Source: Neckera pumila | Taxonomy: Eukaryota; Streptophyta; Bryopsida; Hypnales; Neckeraceae | Direction of reading: 5' to 3' | Assembly (NCBI GenBank): GCA_963969595.1 | Contig: OZ018417.1 | Location: forward strand, 8,930,501 to 8,994,500 | DNA: 64,000 nucleotides | In this document: piece by piece, positions 1 through 13,392 of the stretch | Position numbering within the stretch: position 1 is the first letter of the stretch | How the letters are laid out: each line of letters starts with the position of its first letter | The notes under the pieces: model-generated | Told to the model about the DNA's origin: nothing | Database searches by the model: none | What the model saw: the letters and a program-made list of their open reading frames with translations, nothing else | Position numbers and translations under genes: made by a program

Positions 1-2315
1 GTAGGAGGCTGTAAAATAGAGCAGAGATTAAGAATGGACCCTATAAATGGTTGTGAAATGGACATGAGTTGGTTCTGAAATTGACTAGTATAGTCATTGA
101 ATGAATCAAGGAAAATAGCATTATTAATTGCAAGAGTCAATCATTCTCTTTGCTTTCCCCATTTTTATTTAGAATTGTTGAAGTGAACCGTTTAGAAAGA
201 CCTAGGCTCACAAATAGGGACCATGACCCAACTCATTTGAAAAGTCATAAGTCATTCAAAAATGCTCGGAAAAAATATGCAACCACTTGGGTTAGATTCC
301 TCATTAAATTCTCTTTGTTTGAAAAATGAGCTAAAAATATTCCCGTCTAAGAAAATATAAGAAAAAGGCAGTCTAGCCCTTAGATGCTTCATTTTTTAGC
401 CTCCTACCTTAGCAGCATATTTTGGAGTGATTTAGCTTTTTGAAAGTGAATAGCAATAATTTTGGATGAACTTTTGATGAAGCGGCTACCACTTCTATCC
501 ATCCTTGGGAAAAAGTAAATTTTCAAAGTAGTTGAATATTAGTGAATTCTGTCTATACATAGATTTTGATGAGGAAAACAAAGAGACAACATCCATCTTT
601 ATATAGATGTATATTGGTGAGAATTGAAAATTTTCAAGTTGATTTTTGGCTTCTACATATTTTGAATTATTGAAGTTTGGTGACGATTCAATGGAAAGTA
701 GTGACAATAGAGGTGTCAAGGAATGCTAGAGTATCAAAGTAGTGAATGAATGTAGATAAAAAATGCAGCAATATCCAGAAAAGTGACCATTTCTTATCAA
801 ATTAAGGCAAACTAAGGCCATCATTTATAAATGAGATAATAAGAATGTAAGTTAACTTGAGAGTTCAATTACCATTTAAAAGAAGAACCCTCTAACTACC
901 AAATGACTACATTATTCAAGGACTATACTATTTCAAAAGAAGTTGGATCCTATTGAGGATCCTATAATATCCTACTCTATCCTAAATTTTATTTTTTTTG
1001 CACAAGGGCAAAATAAACTTGGATTTCAAAGTTCAATATCCAAACTAAAAAATCCTTCATTTAATGTGGACTGTGACATTTTCTATAAAATAATGAAAAT
1101 TTCAAAATCATTGCAAGGAGCACCTAACCTTGATAGAGGTCTTGGCTCTTAGTTTGTTTATACGAGAGTTTAGCATAGTGACATATAAGTGCATTGTAGA
1201 GAGTAATATAGGATATTTGGTATTGAAGTGTAGGGTAAACGATGAGATGTGATCTGATGGGTAAGATTACAAGATGTGATCTGATGGCCCCCTTGTTTGG
1301 AATGTGTGGCCATGATGAGAGTAATATAGGCGATTACAAACTAGTGCCTATTGAATTTAATGGCAATGTGAGCTTTTGGCATGAGTCCAAATGGCTAAAT
1401 TATATTAGTGGATGGTGAAAGTAGGCAAAACGATACATTTGTTATCCCTTTATTTCCTATAGTAAAATTGAAGTATATGGAGTGAAGTTTGGCAATTCTT
1501 GCCACTAAAAGAACGGTGGTTCATAGTGAGCAGACTCTTCATTTAAACCAACTATATACAATAAATTTATTGGTATCTTTATTCAAGCCTACAGGATAAT
1601 ACTTTGTAGTTGAAAGTACAAGAACTATTTTTCTTTCTAGCAAAAAGTGACACTTATGTATCTTCATGTAGCATACAATTGGATGGGCACTGGTGCTCTT
1701 TAAAAATGGTTCAAAAATTCAATTTTCAAGTACACTAAAACCACATATAGGAAAGGGTTCAAAATCCAAAATTCAAAAATGATAGGAGCGCACTGAACTT
1801 TACTTATAGCTCAAAAAAAATTGGAAAAAAATGTTATTATCAACCTTAATCCTGAACATTTTTTCTAATATTAAGATCATTTTGAGACAAAGGAGGTACT
1901 AACAAAAATTAATATTTGGCTAATTGCATTTTTTCAAAAGTATTTTATTTGGCATAAGTGTAGAGAAACTATTAGCACACTACTACCTAAAAATTTGGCA
2001 TGTTATTTATATGCTAAGCTTGTATATAATCTATAAGTGCACATTTCTAATATATCATAAGACTTTGCCATATTTATATATAACTTTTAAGAAAGTCAGC
2101 ATCTTTTAGATAGATGATGAATATTTTCAAGAGTTTAAATATGTACATAGACAAAAAAATATCTGTTTTTAGGTGAATTATATCAAGAGGCAATTTGTGG
2201 AGAGAAAGTTCCAAAGAAGCTTACAAAGAATCTTTTAAACTTTTGACAAACATACTATTAATAAATTTCTACATAATTTCCACATGTGCCTAAATTCTAT
2301 GGTTGCAATAAAAAC
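1..2315. other. AT-rich intergenic DNA, no gene seen
   Basis: Stop codons are dense in all frames, and the only open frames are short, AT-rich and without recognisable motifs. A short direct repeat containing GATGTGATCTGATGG occurs twice near 1245-1285. I see no RNA gene, no splice-consistent coding series and no clear terminal repeats here. Confidence 0.5.
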
Positions 2316-2317
2316 TA

Positions 2318-2473
2318 CACTGAATAGGGGTATTAAGGGGACCCATACTAATTGATGGATATCCCACACTATATAAATATTTGCTGTGGGTTGTACATCT
2401 TGTCTCAAATATGTACAATTTCTAAAGAAAGGTCCCTTTAATTATTTGGTCCCCTTAATACCCCTATTCAGTG
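2318..2473. mobile_element. 156-bp MITE, TA target site, copy 1
   Basis: The element is bounded by perfect 26-bp terminal inverted repeats that begin CACTGAATAGGGG and is flanked on each side by TA (2316-2317 and 2474-2475). Size, perfect termini and TA duplication fit a Tc1/mariner or pogo-type (Stowaway-like) MITE. It has no coding capacity. A second copy of exactly the same length lies at 62338-62493 in the same orientation, with nearly the same interior including the ACTATATAAATAT segment. The TIR does not match any superfamily consensus I can name with certainty, so the assignment rests on the TA site. Confidence 0.85.
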
Positions 2474-3021
2474 TAGATGGTATAAGAAGTGGCATGTGTA
2501 GATCTAATCCTTTGATTACAACAAACACCAAGTAAAGTGAAGAGGTAAGGCACATGATTCATCTTCAACTGCAAATATGAGATGGGGTGAAAGGAAACAA
2601 TAAGCATATGTCTATCACTTCCTTTTTGTTGTTATTGTTGTTGAATATGACATCTTGCTACAATTTAATCAATAGAAATAGAAAAAAATAATTCAACATT
2701 TAATTCAAAATTTTAAAAACTGCACATTTGGAAACGCAATTTATATTCAGTTTGGCTTGCAAACCAACAACTATTGAATGTGTGTGTATCTCAAAGCTTC
2801 ACAAAGCCACTTACTGTTGGTATCATGGGGAAAGAAGGCCAATTCTTTACACAATTAGGGCGGTATGAGGTTTAAGAAACTATATGGAATATATAAGGCC
2901 TTAATTGCCTGTAGTGAAGTCAAAAAGAATGATTGGGATATCATCATTAGAATATCATGCCTCATTTACACATAGTGATTCTATTTTTTCAGAATATGAC
3001 ATATTCAAAAAATGTAGACAA

Positions 3022-4184
3022 TGAACCCCTGAAGGCAGGAGGGTGTTTTGGAAGAAAAAAAAATCCAAAACTGTTTTTTTTTTTATGCTTTGTCAAAAAC
3101 CAAAAATTCAAACTTTTTTTATAAAATCCAATTGTGCAAAAGTGTGATAAACAAGTAAGGCAATGTGTGGGGGAAATTCCAGCTATTTGACCACGTAGAT
3201 TGAAAGATTATAACATTTGAAGTGAAATAAGATATTTTTTTCATTCCTGCAAAATAAGGTCAGCAGACTTTGGGTTCTTTTGGAGTAAAACTTTTGCTCT
3301 ACACATAAATGAGGATTTTGATAATTCATAAGTAAATGATGTTAGGTTCACTTATGAAAAATTTTAGAAGCAAACATGGAATTTAGCTTACTCTAAATTC
3401 CCCTCCAATGCAAAGAAATTAAGTAAATTAGCAATACACTAGTCATTTTTTTTTATGATTTCTTGTGCAATCAGAAGAATTTTTTATTTGAAATCCCCAA
3501 AATGAAAAATTATAGGCAAACATTTGCAATATGTGGGAAAATTTCAAGAACTTTGACCTTACAAATTGCAAGATAATAAGACTTGAAGTTTAGAAGAAAT
3601 TATTTTTTCCATGAAATCATTTAATATAGCTAACAATGTTTGACTCTTCTTAGAATGTGATTTGAGGACTAAAATTTATTTTCTTGGACAATTTTATGTA
3701 ATAGTTTATTAGTTACATACATGCAAAATTTCAAAAGTTGATAAGCATTTACTATAAGAACTTAGTGTTTTATATGACATTTTATAATTTTAGCAGATGG
3801 ATTTTATGCCAACAATAACGTTCAATGCAACATCTAGATGTTATATTGGACATTATTGTTGACATAAAAATACAAGTTGTTCTATTTGACATCAACTAAA
3901 ATTTGTCTGCTACAGCTATAAACATAACATAAAACATGGGGGGCTTGCACTGTTTTTTGCATAAGATATCAAAGAGACTTTCAAATTGCTTGAGCTACCA
4001 AATAAGTTCACGGCAATATAATTTTTGATTCGGACACTCGATAAAAAAGAAAAATTCTCACTAAAGGGGTACATGTTTACACCTTGAATCAAAATTTTGT
4101 AAACATCCAACCAAAATTGACCTCATAAGACTCTATCCAGTTTCAATTGTCTGTCCAATGGACAATAAATCCTTTAGGGATTAA
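3022..4184. mobile_element. Degraded TTAA-flanked element
   Basis: The right end reads CCTTTAGGGA followed by TTAA (4181-4184), matching the terminus of the TTAA family seen elsewhere in this window. The last 300 bases, read in reverse, are clearly similar to the left part of the element at 27301 and to the fragment at 60933 (shared features include TCAATTTTGGTT and the AAATTTTGA-CAAGGTGTA stretch). The left end is uncertain. TGAACCCCTGAAGG at 3022-3035 looks like a mutated TTAACCCCTAAAGG. The interior is AT-rich and non-coding. Confidence 0.5.
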
Positions 4185-4189
4185 GTTGG

Positions 4190-5422
4190 CTTTTGGTACC
4201 AAGTATTTGTTCGTAATTTGGAGCTTCCAATCAAGAATTATGGAGTAGATTTAGAGACTTTTTCAAAAGCATGATCAAATTCAACAAAGGCAATGAAATT
4301 ATCCGATACAAAAGCTTAAAGTGTGGAATAAAATGTTGAACATATCATATAGATAGGGATACAATTGTGAAGAAGGTCTATAATTATAACTCATCCATTA
4401 TTCCAAGTCCCATCTTCTGTTTTTCCTAGTTAATATGTCATTTCAGCAACACTAATTGTCTAATTTATCCTAATAATGCTTGCGACACTAATTTGCAAAT
4501 TTTGAATTACACTGTTTTGAATTAGTACGTGCAATTTCACCTCTCCCCAAACTATCATGTTGCAAAATATGAAAGTTCCATCAATGATATTTATACTGTA
4601 GAATTCGTCTTAGTGCATGGTGTCGGGACTAGCGGTTAGGTATGCATATAGAGAGGATATGTATTTAGATAGGCCAGGTTTATTTAAGTATCTAGGACTT
4701 AAAATTACCTTAATGAAAATGTGCTTGAAATTAGGCCCATCTAGTGTCTGTATACTTGATAGTTATGCAATAAAAGAGGATGCACTAAGACAACTTCTAT
4801 TGTACATATCAAAGAGGGGTTATCTAAAGTGAAAAAAAAACTTTGGTAGCAATATCATCGTTATTGGGGGAAAACAAATAAATAATTAGTGTACTTGGGC
4901 ATTTGCAATGTCTCTTTCTTTATCGGCACTGATAGGAAAATAATTATTGATTTTCGGGTAGTAGATTTTAATTTCTCCTTTACAACATGAGGATCATATT
5001 AGTCATTATTATATTAATAAAAAGTAGTTTCCACTATCATTACAATTCAAATTTTATTTTCATAATGACTTTTAATATTTTACTTTTGCTTTGCGGGATT
5101 TAAAAATAAAATAAAATGGATGTCTCTCCCTTGCAACACAAGTGTGGAGCAAAGCGAAGCCCTAGGATAATTCTGATTCTGATTCTGCATGGAAGTTAAG
5201 CCTAAAACCTGGATACCTTGAAGACCTTATCCGGCACCCGACCAGCCTTTCCGTGTACCCGGAAGATACCCGGATCTCACCCACGTATCACAGTCACCTC
5301 CCTTTCGCGCACCACCTTCATCGCATCTGCTTGCTCCCCTCGATCACTTCCCCAGCGTTTTCCACTTCCTTTTGTTTCCCACTCGGACGAATCCACCATC
5401 GCCACAGGACGCGCCATCACCC
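4190..5422. other. Intergenic DNA and leader of the PITH gene
   Basis: 4190-5100 is AT-rich and I see nothing in it beyond short chance frames. From about 5110 base composition turns GC-richer towards the start codon at 5423. This stretch probably contains the promoter and 5' untranslated leader of the PITH-domain gene. No TATA box is obvious close to the start. The longer open frames at 5218-5517 are shadows of exon 1 and the leader in other frames. Confidence 0.4.
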
Positions 5423-8271
5423 ATGGCGACCACGGCCACTCCCACCACGGCCGCGACCGCCACCCCCGTCGTCCAGCTGCCCTTGGGCCAGGTATTTCAT
5501 TATTTTTTAATTTTTAATTTTTTTTTGCAGCGATTTTCGTGCGGAAGTGCGGATCTACGCATTTGAACACACTTTGGGTGATTGAAGAATGACCTCCGTC
5601 TCATCCTGTACCTAAGAAACCAATCAATCGCGGGAGTTTGTTATCTGTCCGAGGTTTCCGTGGATCATGAGTTGTTTTTGCTCCTTGATAGGGTTTCATG
5701 TGATGTTGGAAATCGCAATCTTGGAGGAATTTGAGGATTTAAGGTCTTAATTCTCTCGGTTTGTGTTCATAGATAGTTATTAATTTTGTTTCTGGACCTG
5801 TTGGCAGGTCTGGTAGGGTTTTAGGGATAGATTTTTTGATTTTGGACATTGAGGCGACAGAATTGTTTGAAATTGTCTTGAAAAATAGCAAGCTTATGGC
5901 TACTTTGAAATACTTAAGGGATCCCGTACTGGCTCTTCTACCTTATTTCGTAGTTGGATTGTATTGTGATTTATATTAAACTAAATTAATTTTTTTGGGT
6001 AGTCTATTCCTACAGGAGATCGGATGTGTTGTCGTAGTTCGAATTGGTTCGTCTCAGGATGCAGTCATGTTGTAATTGCTTCATTGGATATGAATAGCGT
6101 TGTGATACAGATTTTATTCTTTTGGTTAATTTTCTCCTACAGGAGGGCGATTTTAATACCTTCGTCTTAGAATGCTGTTATTGCTTCATCGCGTATTATT
6201 AGTGTTTGATGTTGCCAGCTGGATTTCTCTAATCACCTGCTCTGTTTAGAGAAGCTTTGAGCGTCACTTGCTCAATTCCAATGAGCATCTGACTTCAGAT
6301 TTTTTCGCTTAGGTCGTGTAATAATTACGGAGTAAATATACATCAGTTTATATTACTGTGTGACAGCTTGGGTTGGGAATGGATCTTTGAATTTTTTGCA
6401 GGCTGATCTGGCGGACTGCATCGAGTGGCAATCTGTGGAATGTCTGAATGAAAATGGAAACCACACCTTTGTCAATGCACTCAAGCAGGTTACTGTACAC
6501 TGGACCTGCTGGCAACTGCATTTTTTCTGTTTGCTGTTATTACCCTACAGCAAATATTCGGAACTTTTTTGCTCCTGTTCTTAGATTTTACTTTAATTTG
6601 TTAAATCTGAAATTTTCAATCTAAACAATGTTTGTGAGCTATGAGAGTAGTATATGGTTCAGATTTGAATAAACTATATGACTATTAAGGGCTAACCTAA
6701 TGAGTGGATTGCCGTAGTCAGCTTTTTATGAGTGTAATACCAGAAATGCTGAAGAGAGGTTTGTGTACAGGGTTATAGGGAGGACAATGGTTTACATTTG
6801 GAAAGTGACGCTGATGAGCAGCTACTCCTTTATGTGCCCTTCAACCAAGTGGTCAAGCTCCATTCCATAATTATCAGAGGTCCTCCAGAAGAGGGTAAAT
6901 ATGCAACCCTTGAAGAACTTTGTTTGGCTACAGCAATCATATTAATTGTTCTGAAAAGTGCTCTATTTTCTCAATCGATATTTGGCTAACATCACTCTTA
7001 CGGTACCCTCCTTATCGAACAGCTGCCCTTTGAAGGGAATTTGTTCATATATCATTGGTCATGAACAAATTTTATTATATGTTTGAAAGGAAGTAGTGCT
7101 AGATTTACTGCTATTTCACCATTAAGGTGGCCCTTTAGATTTTGATTGGAAATTGGATAGTTTATCGTTGTGTGGTATTGCAGGTCCAAGAACGTTGAAA
7201 CTTTTCGCCAATAGACCAAATATGGGTTTTAGGTGAGATACGCGCTCAATACTAGTGTGCCTCCTAGTAAACTTGTCCTTGGAAACCTTGTGATTGTCAG
7301 CTGCCTATTCATGTTGCATGTTTATGCTTTTTTTTTATCGTGTGAAGGATGTTGGGCATGGACATGTCTTAACTTGTGTGACACGTGGAGTTCTGCGATG
7401 CAGTTTACTGCGTTATATATACTTATTGCAGTGTCTAGGAAATTAAAATTTATGGTGACTTACTAGACATGTTCTGCTGACAGTAATGTTTCCGACTTTC
7501 CAGCGAATGACACAGTGGTTGCGTCGTTGGAGAACCTTGAGGTATCCAATATCTTGATTCTACTGCTTCAAATCATGTTTCTTGAAATTGCGTGAATATT
7601 TGATTCATCATTTATCTTATCGTTGGACGAATTGAAGCTCTGACATACGAATGATTCCTGATTTTTTACATTTTCCAGGGGAAGCCTATACCACTCAAGT
7701 ATGTGAAGTTTCAAAACGTGAGGAGGTGAGTGCCCTACCGATCAGGCATCATCCCAGTTCATGCAACAACGATCAGGAAATCTGGTTTGAATATGACGAT
7801 ATCTTCATGATATAGACTTGTGAGATTTGGTTTTTGGAAGCGCTGCTCGTATATACCTGACTATATTTCTTGCAGTTTGACACTGTTTGTCGAAGACAAC
7901 CAAGGAGGTGGCGAAGTAACTCAACTTCAGAAACTGGCTATTATTGGTAGCACGTAAGTTCACACTTAACATTCTGTAGTAAGAAGCGTGTAGGAAACAA
8001 TTTCATAAATCCGGTCCTTCATATTTTGCTCCTTTTCTCGAGCTTCGCAATGTTCACCATCGTAGCAGGTGATCTTTGGGATGGGAAGAACTATCTTGAA
8101 CCATTTTGTAAAGTTCTCCAGTATTATTTATTTTTGACAGTTTAGGATTATGTTTAATAAATTGGAGTGACTTGAGGTCGTTTCTTGCTTTATTGACATC
8201 TGACTTTCATTTGCAGGGTGGAAACCACAAATATGAAGGACTTGAAGAAGATTAGCGAAAACGAAGGCTAA
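5423..8271 (+). CDS. PITH-domain protein, eight exons
   Basis: Exons: 5423-5491, 6402-6488, 6771-6894, 7184-7232, 7484-7541, 7679-7725, 7876-7953, 8217-8271. All junctions are GT-AG and phases join without a break, giving 188 residues and a TAA stop at 8269-8271. The start ATG sits in a good context (CCCATGGCG). The first 23 residues are an Ala/Thr-rich leader. The PITH domain follows: [12 protein letters not shown] (about residues 28-39), the acidic [40 protein letters not shown], and the C-terminal [16 protein letters not shown] is the C-terminal module of thioredoxin-like protein 1, known to associate with the 26S proteasome. Stand-alone PITH proteins of about 170-210 residues without a thioredoxin domain are widespread in plants, and no CxxC thioredoxin motif is present here. 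Likely soluble and cytosolic or nuclear; no signal peptide or membrane helix. The family and the exon chain are close to certain. The biochemical role is inferred from the family. Confidence 0.95.
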
Positions 8272-11200
8272 ATTACTCTTCATGTTTCTTTGGTTGCCTA
8301 TCATTATGGACGACATTGAACAATGTTCACCGGTTTTCTTTAGTGGTTTCCAAATCCATTCATACGGCATAGGAAATCTCTTGAATCAGCAATCTTGAAA
8401 TTTTTGGAAGTTCAGATTTTGTTTATATATTACAAGATCACTAATCTTTTCATGCAATCTTTAAGAGTGAGACTTCATGGCTAGGCGTTGTATTGAATTG
8501 ATGCAGATTGATGTCAAATTTCAATTTCACCTCATAATAGAGATACCGCTAATAGAGATACCCGATTAGTCTCACCCAAGCTTCACCTTGTTTTCCCACT
8601 TTTGCTTCTTGGAGAGGCATGTATTTGCTTAACCTTAGAAGGACATTGGCCTGACCAAGGTAGTCACTCAAAAATGATCTAATTTTGGGCCTAATAGGTG
8701 CATTTGTCATGTTTATAAAGTAAAATGGCCCATTGTGGTCAAAACTAGGAGTTTAGTTGTTGAAATTTTTCATTTTTTTTCCCACATAAAGACCAATGTT
8801 AGAAATAGTGAGAGCAATTGGAATTATATATATTTTTTGATAGAGTATGAATTTGTTATGATTTTTTGAAATGTTTAGTGCATATTGATAGCCCAAAAGA
8901 ATCTCATTGTAGACCCGTAGAACCAACAAAATTTGAATCTATGATGTTCTTCTAGTTCACCTGAAGTAAGGTACAGCCACCAATAACCAACTGAATAAGG
9001 AATTCCAACATGATCTGGAGTACTGAAGGCAAGACATCATTTGGAGCAGTGAAGGCAAAACAAATGTTTTTTAGAGGTACATTAATAGAAATGTCAAGCA
9101 TTGCAAAAATTTTGGTAATTTTATTGCTTAAACTAAAATTACTATGAATTTTGGGAGGCAAAAAGTGCTCTAGCTCCACGATCAATGTCTAGAATCTTCC
9201 AATTCTGCTCATTCAAGAATTTTTTTCCTAATCATTATTTCCAATTTTCTTTCTCACAATTTAGGACATGTGTCATGTATCTATTAGTTCCAACCTTAAA
9301 AAGGAAAAAAATACATTTTAGGCTTGGTAAAAAATACATATACCTACAGGTCATAAATGGATTACTAGTCGGAAGTGGGTGGCTCTATTTAGTCATAATA
9401 TTTTACAACATGAAAGGCCTAAAAAGTCAATTCTTACAATGAATTTATACAAAAAAGTTGGAAGTTCTTAATGAGGTTACTAATCACTCCATTACTATCA
9501 TGCAAGACATGCATTGTGCTCCAAAATCACTCATACTGAAAAACCTATAATGGAGTCATTCTCTAATCACTCCATTACTATCGCATAAGACATGCATTGT
9601 GGTTCAACCTCACATGCTGAAATAAACCTTAATAGAGTCATTCCCTAGGTGTCTATTATGAGGTCAATCGATTGTTCTACTTTAATGCTTTAGAAAGGTG
9701 CATCCATTGGCTACTTTCACCCTTTGCATTTGCACCTTTATAGGATTAATGGAGTACATTATGCCTTTTTAGGCTAATTGCACCATTTTAAACTTAAATC
9801 TATAGTCAAATGAAGTTGTCAAAGATTATATTGAAGAAAAACAAAGATTGAAAAATCAATACAAGGGTCATTTTTAATTTTGTCTTGTTTTCTACTCTCA
9901 TCTCTTAATAATGAGTACATTTGGAATTTAGTTGAGGAAATGATTCCTTTTTAGATTGATTGTACCTATGCATTCTAAATTCTTTAATATAATCGAATTA
10001 TAACATGAGAAATACAAAAATAGAGGACTGTATTTGAAGAGGCGTGAGGAGTTTTTTCATCCAAATAGGAACAATTAAACATCTTTTTTCAAAAAATCAC
10101 TTCAAATTGCATTTTAGAAAAAATAATGACAATTCCTAAATATTTCTAAATTTATTATTTGTTTAAACTTACAATATATATATACATTATTCATATAGAT
10201 ACATTATAGATTTTTCTATCTTAGTAAAATATATGGAATATGCTTAAATATTATCACCTTTAAGATGAGTTACATATTAAACTTCATTTAAGACCCATCT
10301 TCATTACCATGGCTAAAATTTAATTTCCTCAAGGTTCCAAGATAATGATAATTTAATAAAATTCATTGGAGACTACTATAAATTGCATAAGACAATTTGC
10401 TTCTTCTTAGAAAATTGTCATTTATTATTTATTATCAACTTTTGATGTTCTTTACAAATGTGAAAAGTATAGCAAAGAATTTCAATGACTTACAAGGTGA
10501 TAACATATTTTTAAAATATTATAAATTATACTTATTCCTACCTTAGTCTTTAATTAGCCCTTTTAAGATCCAAATCATCTTTTGAATTTTTGTATATATA
10601 TATATATTTTTACATAGTATAAATATATTTTTAATCTCAATTTCATCAAATTCATTATAAAAGAAACTTATGTTTCTATAATGATTTCAAAACTAATTGA
10701 ATGAATCATCAAATTAATATTTAGACAAAACATTACTCTACATGAATTTTTGGTCATCCAAATTATAGACTAGAAGGATTGATGAAATTTCATAAGTGCC
10801 CTAAATTGTTTTCCAAATTGTCATTTCCAATGTGTAGAAGCAATTATAGGATTGGGATTAGTATGGTATGAAGGCTATTTTTAGAAAATCTAGGAGAATA
10901 TTTTGAAATCAAAGTCAAAGCCTTAAGTAAATGATGGGATCCTTTCTTGGAGTAAATCTTGACAAATGGATAAGAAATTTTTAGAATCAACATTTTTTGC
11001 AAAATTTTTGTTAAAGAAAGAATTAAAAATCCACTCTCCACTAAAGAGTTTTCTTTTGAGTTAGAGCATTTTAAACCAAACCACTCAATTTCAAATAGCA
11101 AGAGTTTCAATTTAAATGTACATTCTGTTATACCATTTCAAGACTAGGTATGCCAAATTTATATTTAGTAAGATATTTCCTACATTCAAGTTGTGATTGA

Positions 11201-11347
11201 TTAGTCTACTATAATAATGGGACACACTTGAGGTGTAAACTTAAGGTGAAAAGCAAAACGGTAGGGTTTTCACCAAATATAGATGTGCAATTACAAATGT
11301 CAATTTAGTGTACATGGATAATGATGCTTATAATGAAATTTTCACAA
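8272..11347. other. 3' flank of PITH gene and AT-rich intergenic DNA
   Basis: The 3' untranslated region of the PITH gene must lie in the first few hundred bases. I cannot fix its poly(A) site. The rest is about 70 percent AT with only short chance frames. Apart from the 90-bp tandem duplication listed separately I see no gene, RNA gene or clear terminal repeats. Confidence 0.45.
9478..9650. repeat. Tandem duplication, about 88-bp unit, two copies
   Basis: Two adjacent units share ACTAATCACTCCATTACTAT / CTAATCACTCCATTACTATC, then a CAAGACATGCATTGTG-like segment, and both end in a (T/A)ATGGAGTCATTC or ATAGAGTCATTCCC segment. They have diverged by roughly 15 percent. Non-coding. Confidence 0.7.
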
Positions 11348-11921
11348 TTAACCCCTAAAGTCCCAAGGTCACTTATTTGTCAAAAATCACTCAAAATTAC
11401 TACTTTTGTTGCATTCATCCAAGAAATCAGAAAAAATATTTTTCTTAGAATCTAACTGCAAGATCTTGTACTATACTTTTCTCAAATCATGTGGTAAATT
11501 TTTGTGATGTTTGACCATACGGATTGAAAAATATCAGCATTCAAAATGAAAGAAACATTTTTTGTCAAGAAGATGCTTTGATTGCCCGCAAAACTAGAAA
11601 CTCTATAACTTTCACACCACTAATCCTAATGGAATGAATCAAATTTTCCTATTTAGACAAAAATATAATCTATTAGAAAAAAATAATTAAAAAAAATAAT
11701 TTTTGTTTTTATGGATTTTTTTTGCTGCCCGGTCTCCCCCGTTTTAAGGTTATTGTAGCATAACTTTTGTTCTTGGGCTCCGATTGAAATAAAAATTACA
11801 TTTCCAAAAAGCTTATAATTTTTTCTATCTTATGAAAAAGTTTCATCAAAAATTGAGCTCATAGGAACCTGCCCGAAATCCATTTTGTCCCCCATAGGGA
11901 CAATGGGACTTTAGGGGTTAA
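11348..11921. mobile_element. TTAA-flanked MITE, 574 bp, intact ends
   Basis: Starts at TTAA (11348-11351) and ends at TTAA (11918-11921). The terminal inverted repeats CCCCTAAAGTCCCA / TGGGACTTTAGGGG are perfect over 14 bp. A TTAA target site is the signature of piggyBac transposition. Read in reverse, the interior is plainly homologous to the 939-bp element at 59986-60924, which is a longer member of the same family. No open frame of note. Probably a non-autonomous piggyBac-type element. Confidence 0.85.
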
Positions 11922-12680
11922 AATGTAGGATGTACCTCTGGCCAAATTTAGATTCAATGGCTCATTTTTTTATTCTTAAAGCATTGAAGCACATTATTTT
12001 CTAGTATACATTGTCAAAAATTGCTACTTTTTAAATTAATGAGAAAAAAGAAAAAAGACATTTTTTTAAGTTCAACCATAAATTTGTATTAGACTACTAT
12101 TGGAATGTAAGGAAGAAAATTAAGGAACTTTGACCTTAAGGATTGAAAGATTATAGCATTTGAATCAAAAAGAATTTTTTTTGACCCTACTCAGGAGGGT
12201 CAACAGACTTTATCTCCTCTTAGAGTGAGCTTTTAATTTGCACAAAACATATTGTTTTACAACTGCTTCCTATATCATATGAGTTATATACCTGCCAAAT
12301 TTTAGAGGTACAAGAGGAATTTTGTACATGTTGCCCAATACTACCAAACTATTTCCAAAAATTCTAGACAACATGATTTTTGATTTGGCACCCGATTAAA
12401 AACAATAAATTATATTTGTAGGTGCCTGTATAAATTTCAATTAATTGTTCAACAACCACTTAATTGTTTAGAAGTTAGTATGGTAGGATAGCGTCCATGT
12501 ACTAATCACATTGATTCAAAATGTTAACGATGTTTTTCACCTTGTAGAAGAACATAAATATTAATTGTGTACAACAAAGTAATTAAATTTAGAAAACTTG
12601 AATACATGTTTGGAATGACGGTACCCAATTATTTATGGATAACCTAGAAATTAAAAAAGAAATAGGAACACATTATTACA
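11922..12680. other. AT-rich DNA with fragment of dispersed repeat
   Basis: Contains a stretch near 12125-12170 (AACTTTGACCTTAAGGATTG then GATTATAGCATTTGAA) that recurs in similar form near 3190, 3550, 11510 and 37015. This marks it as part of the same broad dispersed repeat group as the TTAA elements. No gene seen. Confidence 0.4.
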
Positions 12681-12681
12681 T

Positions 12682-12921
12682 AAACTAGTGTGCCATTGCC
12701 ACAATCAAAACAAAAGTGAAAGTATTTTTTTAATTTTTTTAATTAATAAAAACTTTGAAATTCTGTAACTTTCATACTGTAGGTCCAAACGCCATGTCGC
12801 CACAAAACAAAGCCCTTCCTTATAGAGAGCTTCCCATTGTATCAAGAACGCGACTAGGATGCACGGTCTAGGAGATCTCAATATAACAAACAAAACAAAA
12901 CAAACAACCTAATTTAAAGTA
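12682..12921. repeat. Dispersed repeat, copy A (pair with 36355-36605)
   Basis: Begins around ACTAGTGTGCCATTGCCACAA and ends in AGATCTCAATATAACAAAC with an AAAC-rich tract. The copy at 36355-36605 has the same order of segments (ACTAGTATGCCATGTGTCGT, TAACTTTCACACCGTA, GAGATCTCAATGTAACAAAC). Non-coding in both copies. This copy is cut at its right end by the MITE at 12922. Confidence 0.75.
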
Positions 12922-13392
12922 GGGATAGTCACACCTTCTTTGCTCCCTGCCCATTCTCTGAAGAATGGGGACGTGGCAGATTAGGATTGGTTTGCCTATG
13001 GTTGCGTGAACTATTTTTGCAAAGCCCTCGCAACATCCATTATTCTCCTCCAGACGTGAATAATAGACGTGATGAGGCCTTCACCTGCTCATTTTTTTGT
13101 CTGGCGCTCCTTGCTTTCTCCTTGCTTTCGTCCTGCTGCTCCCAATTTCACCGTCATTGTTGCAGCTTGCTGCTGTGGCAAGAGCTTGCGGATCCTAGAA
13201 GTTGCGCAATTACCCCCTCCAGTCTGTGAGGTAAGCCGGCTCTTCATTCTTTCATTCTCCATGGTGGACACTCAAAAAGAAGGAGTCACACTTTCTTCAC
13301 CCACATGAGCTCCTCATTGGCTCCTGTTTCTCCTCAAACCCTTTTCATTCTTCTGCAAAATTTGACGGGTGAAGAAGGTGTGACTACCCGTG
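12922..13392. mobile_element. 471-bp TIR element with 3-bp duplication GTA
   Basis: Ends are TAGTCACACCTTCTT on the left (preceded by GGGA) and the inverted AAGAAGGTGTGACTACCCG on the right. It is flanked by GTA (12919-12921 and 13393-13395). The related repeat at 36.6 kb reads uninterrupted across the equivalent point (AAGGTACTGAAT), so it acts as an empty site supporting the boundaries and the duplication. The short frames inside (for example 12987-13229) overlap on both strands and carry no recognised domain. The 3-bp duplication fits PIF/Harbinger or CACTA-type elements; the termini do not decide between them. Confidence 0.7.

Noticed and set aside
5218..5517. Overlapping plus-strand frames around PITH exon 1
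   Set aside because: They are shadows of the leader and exon 1 in other frames. Only the ATG at 5423 leads into the PITH domain through in-phase splicing.
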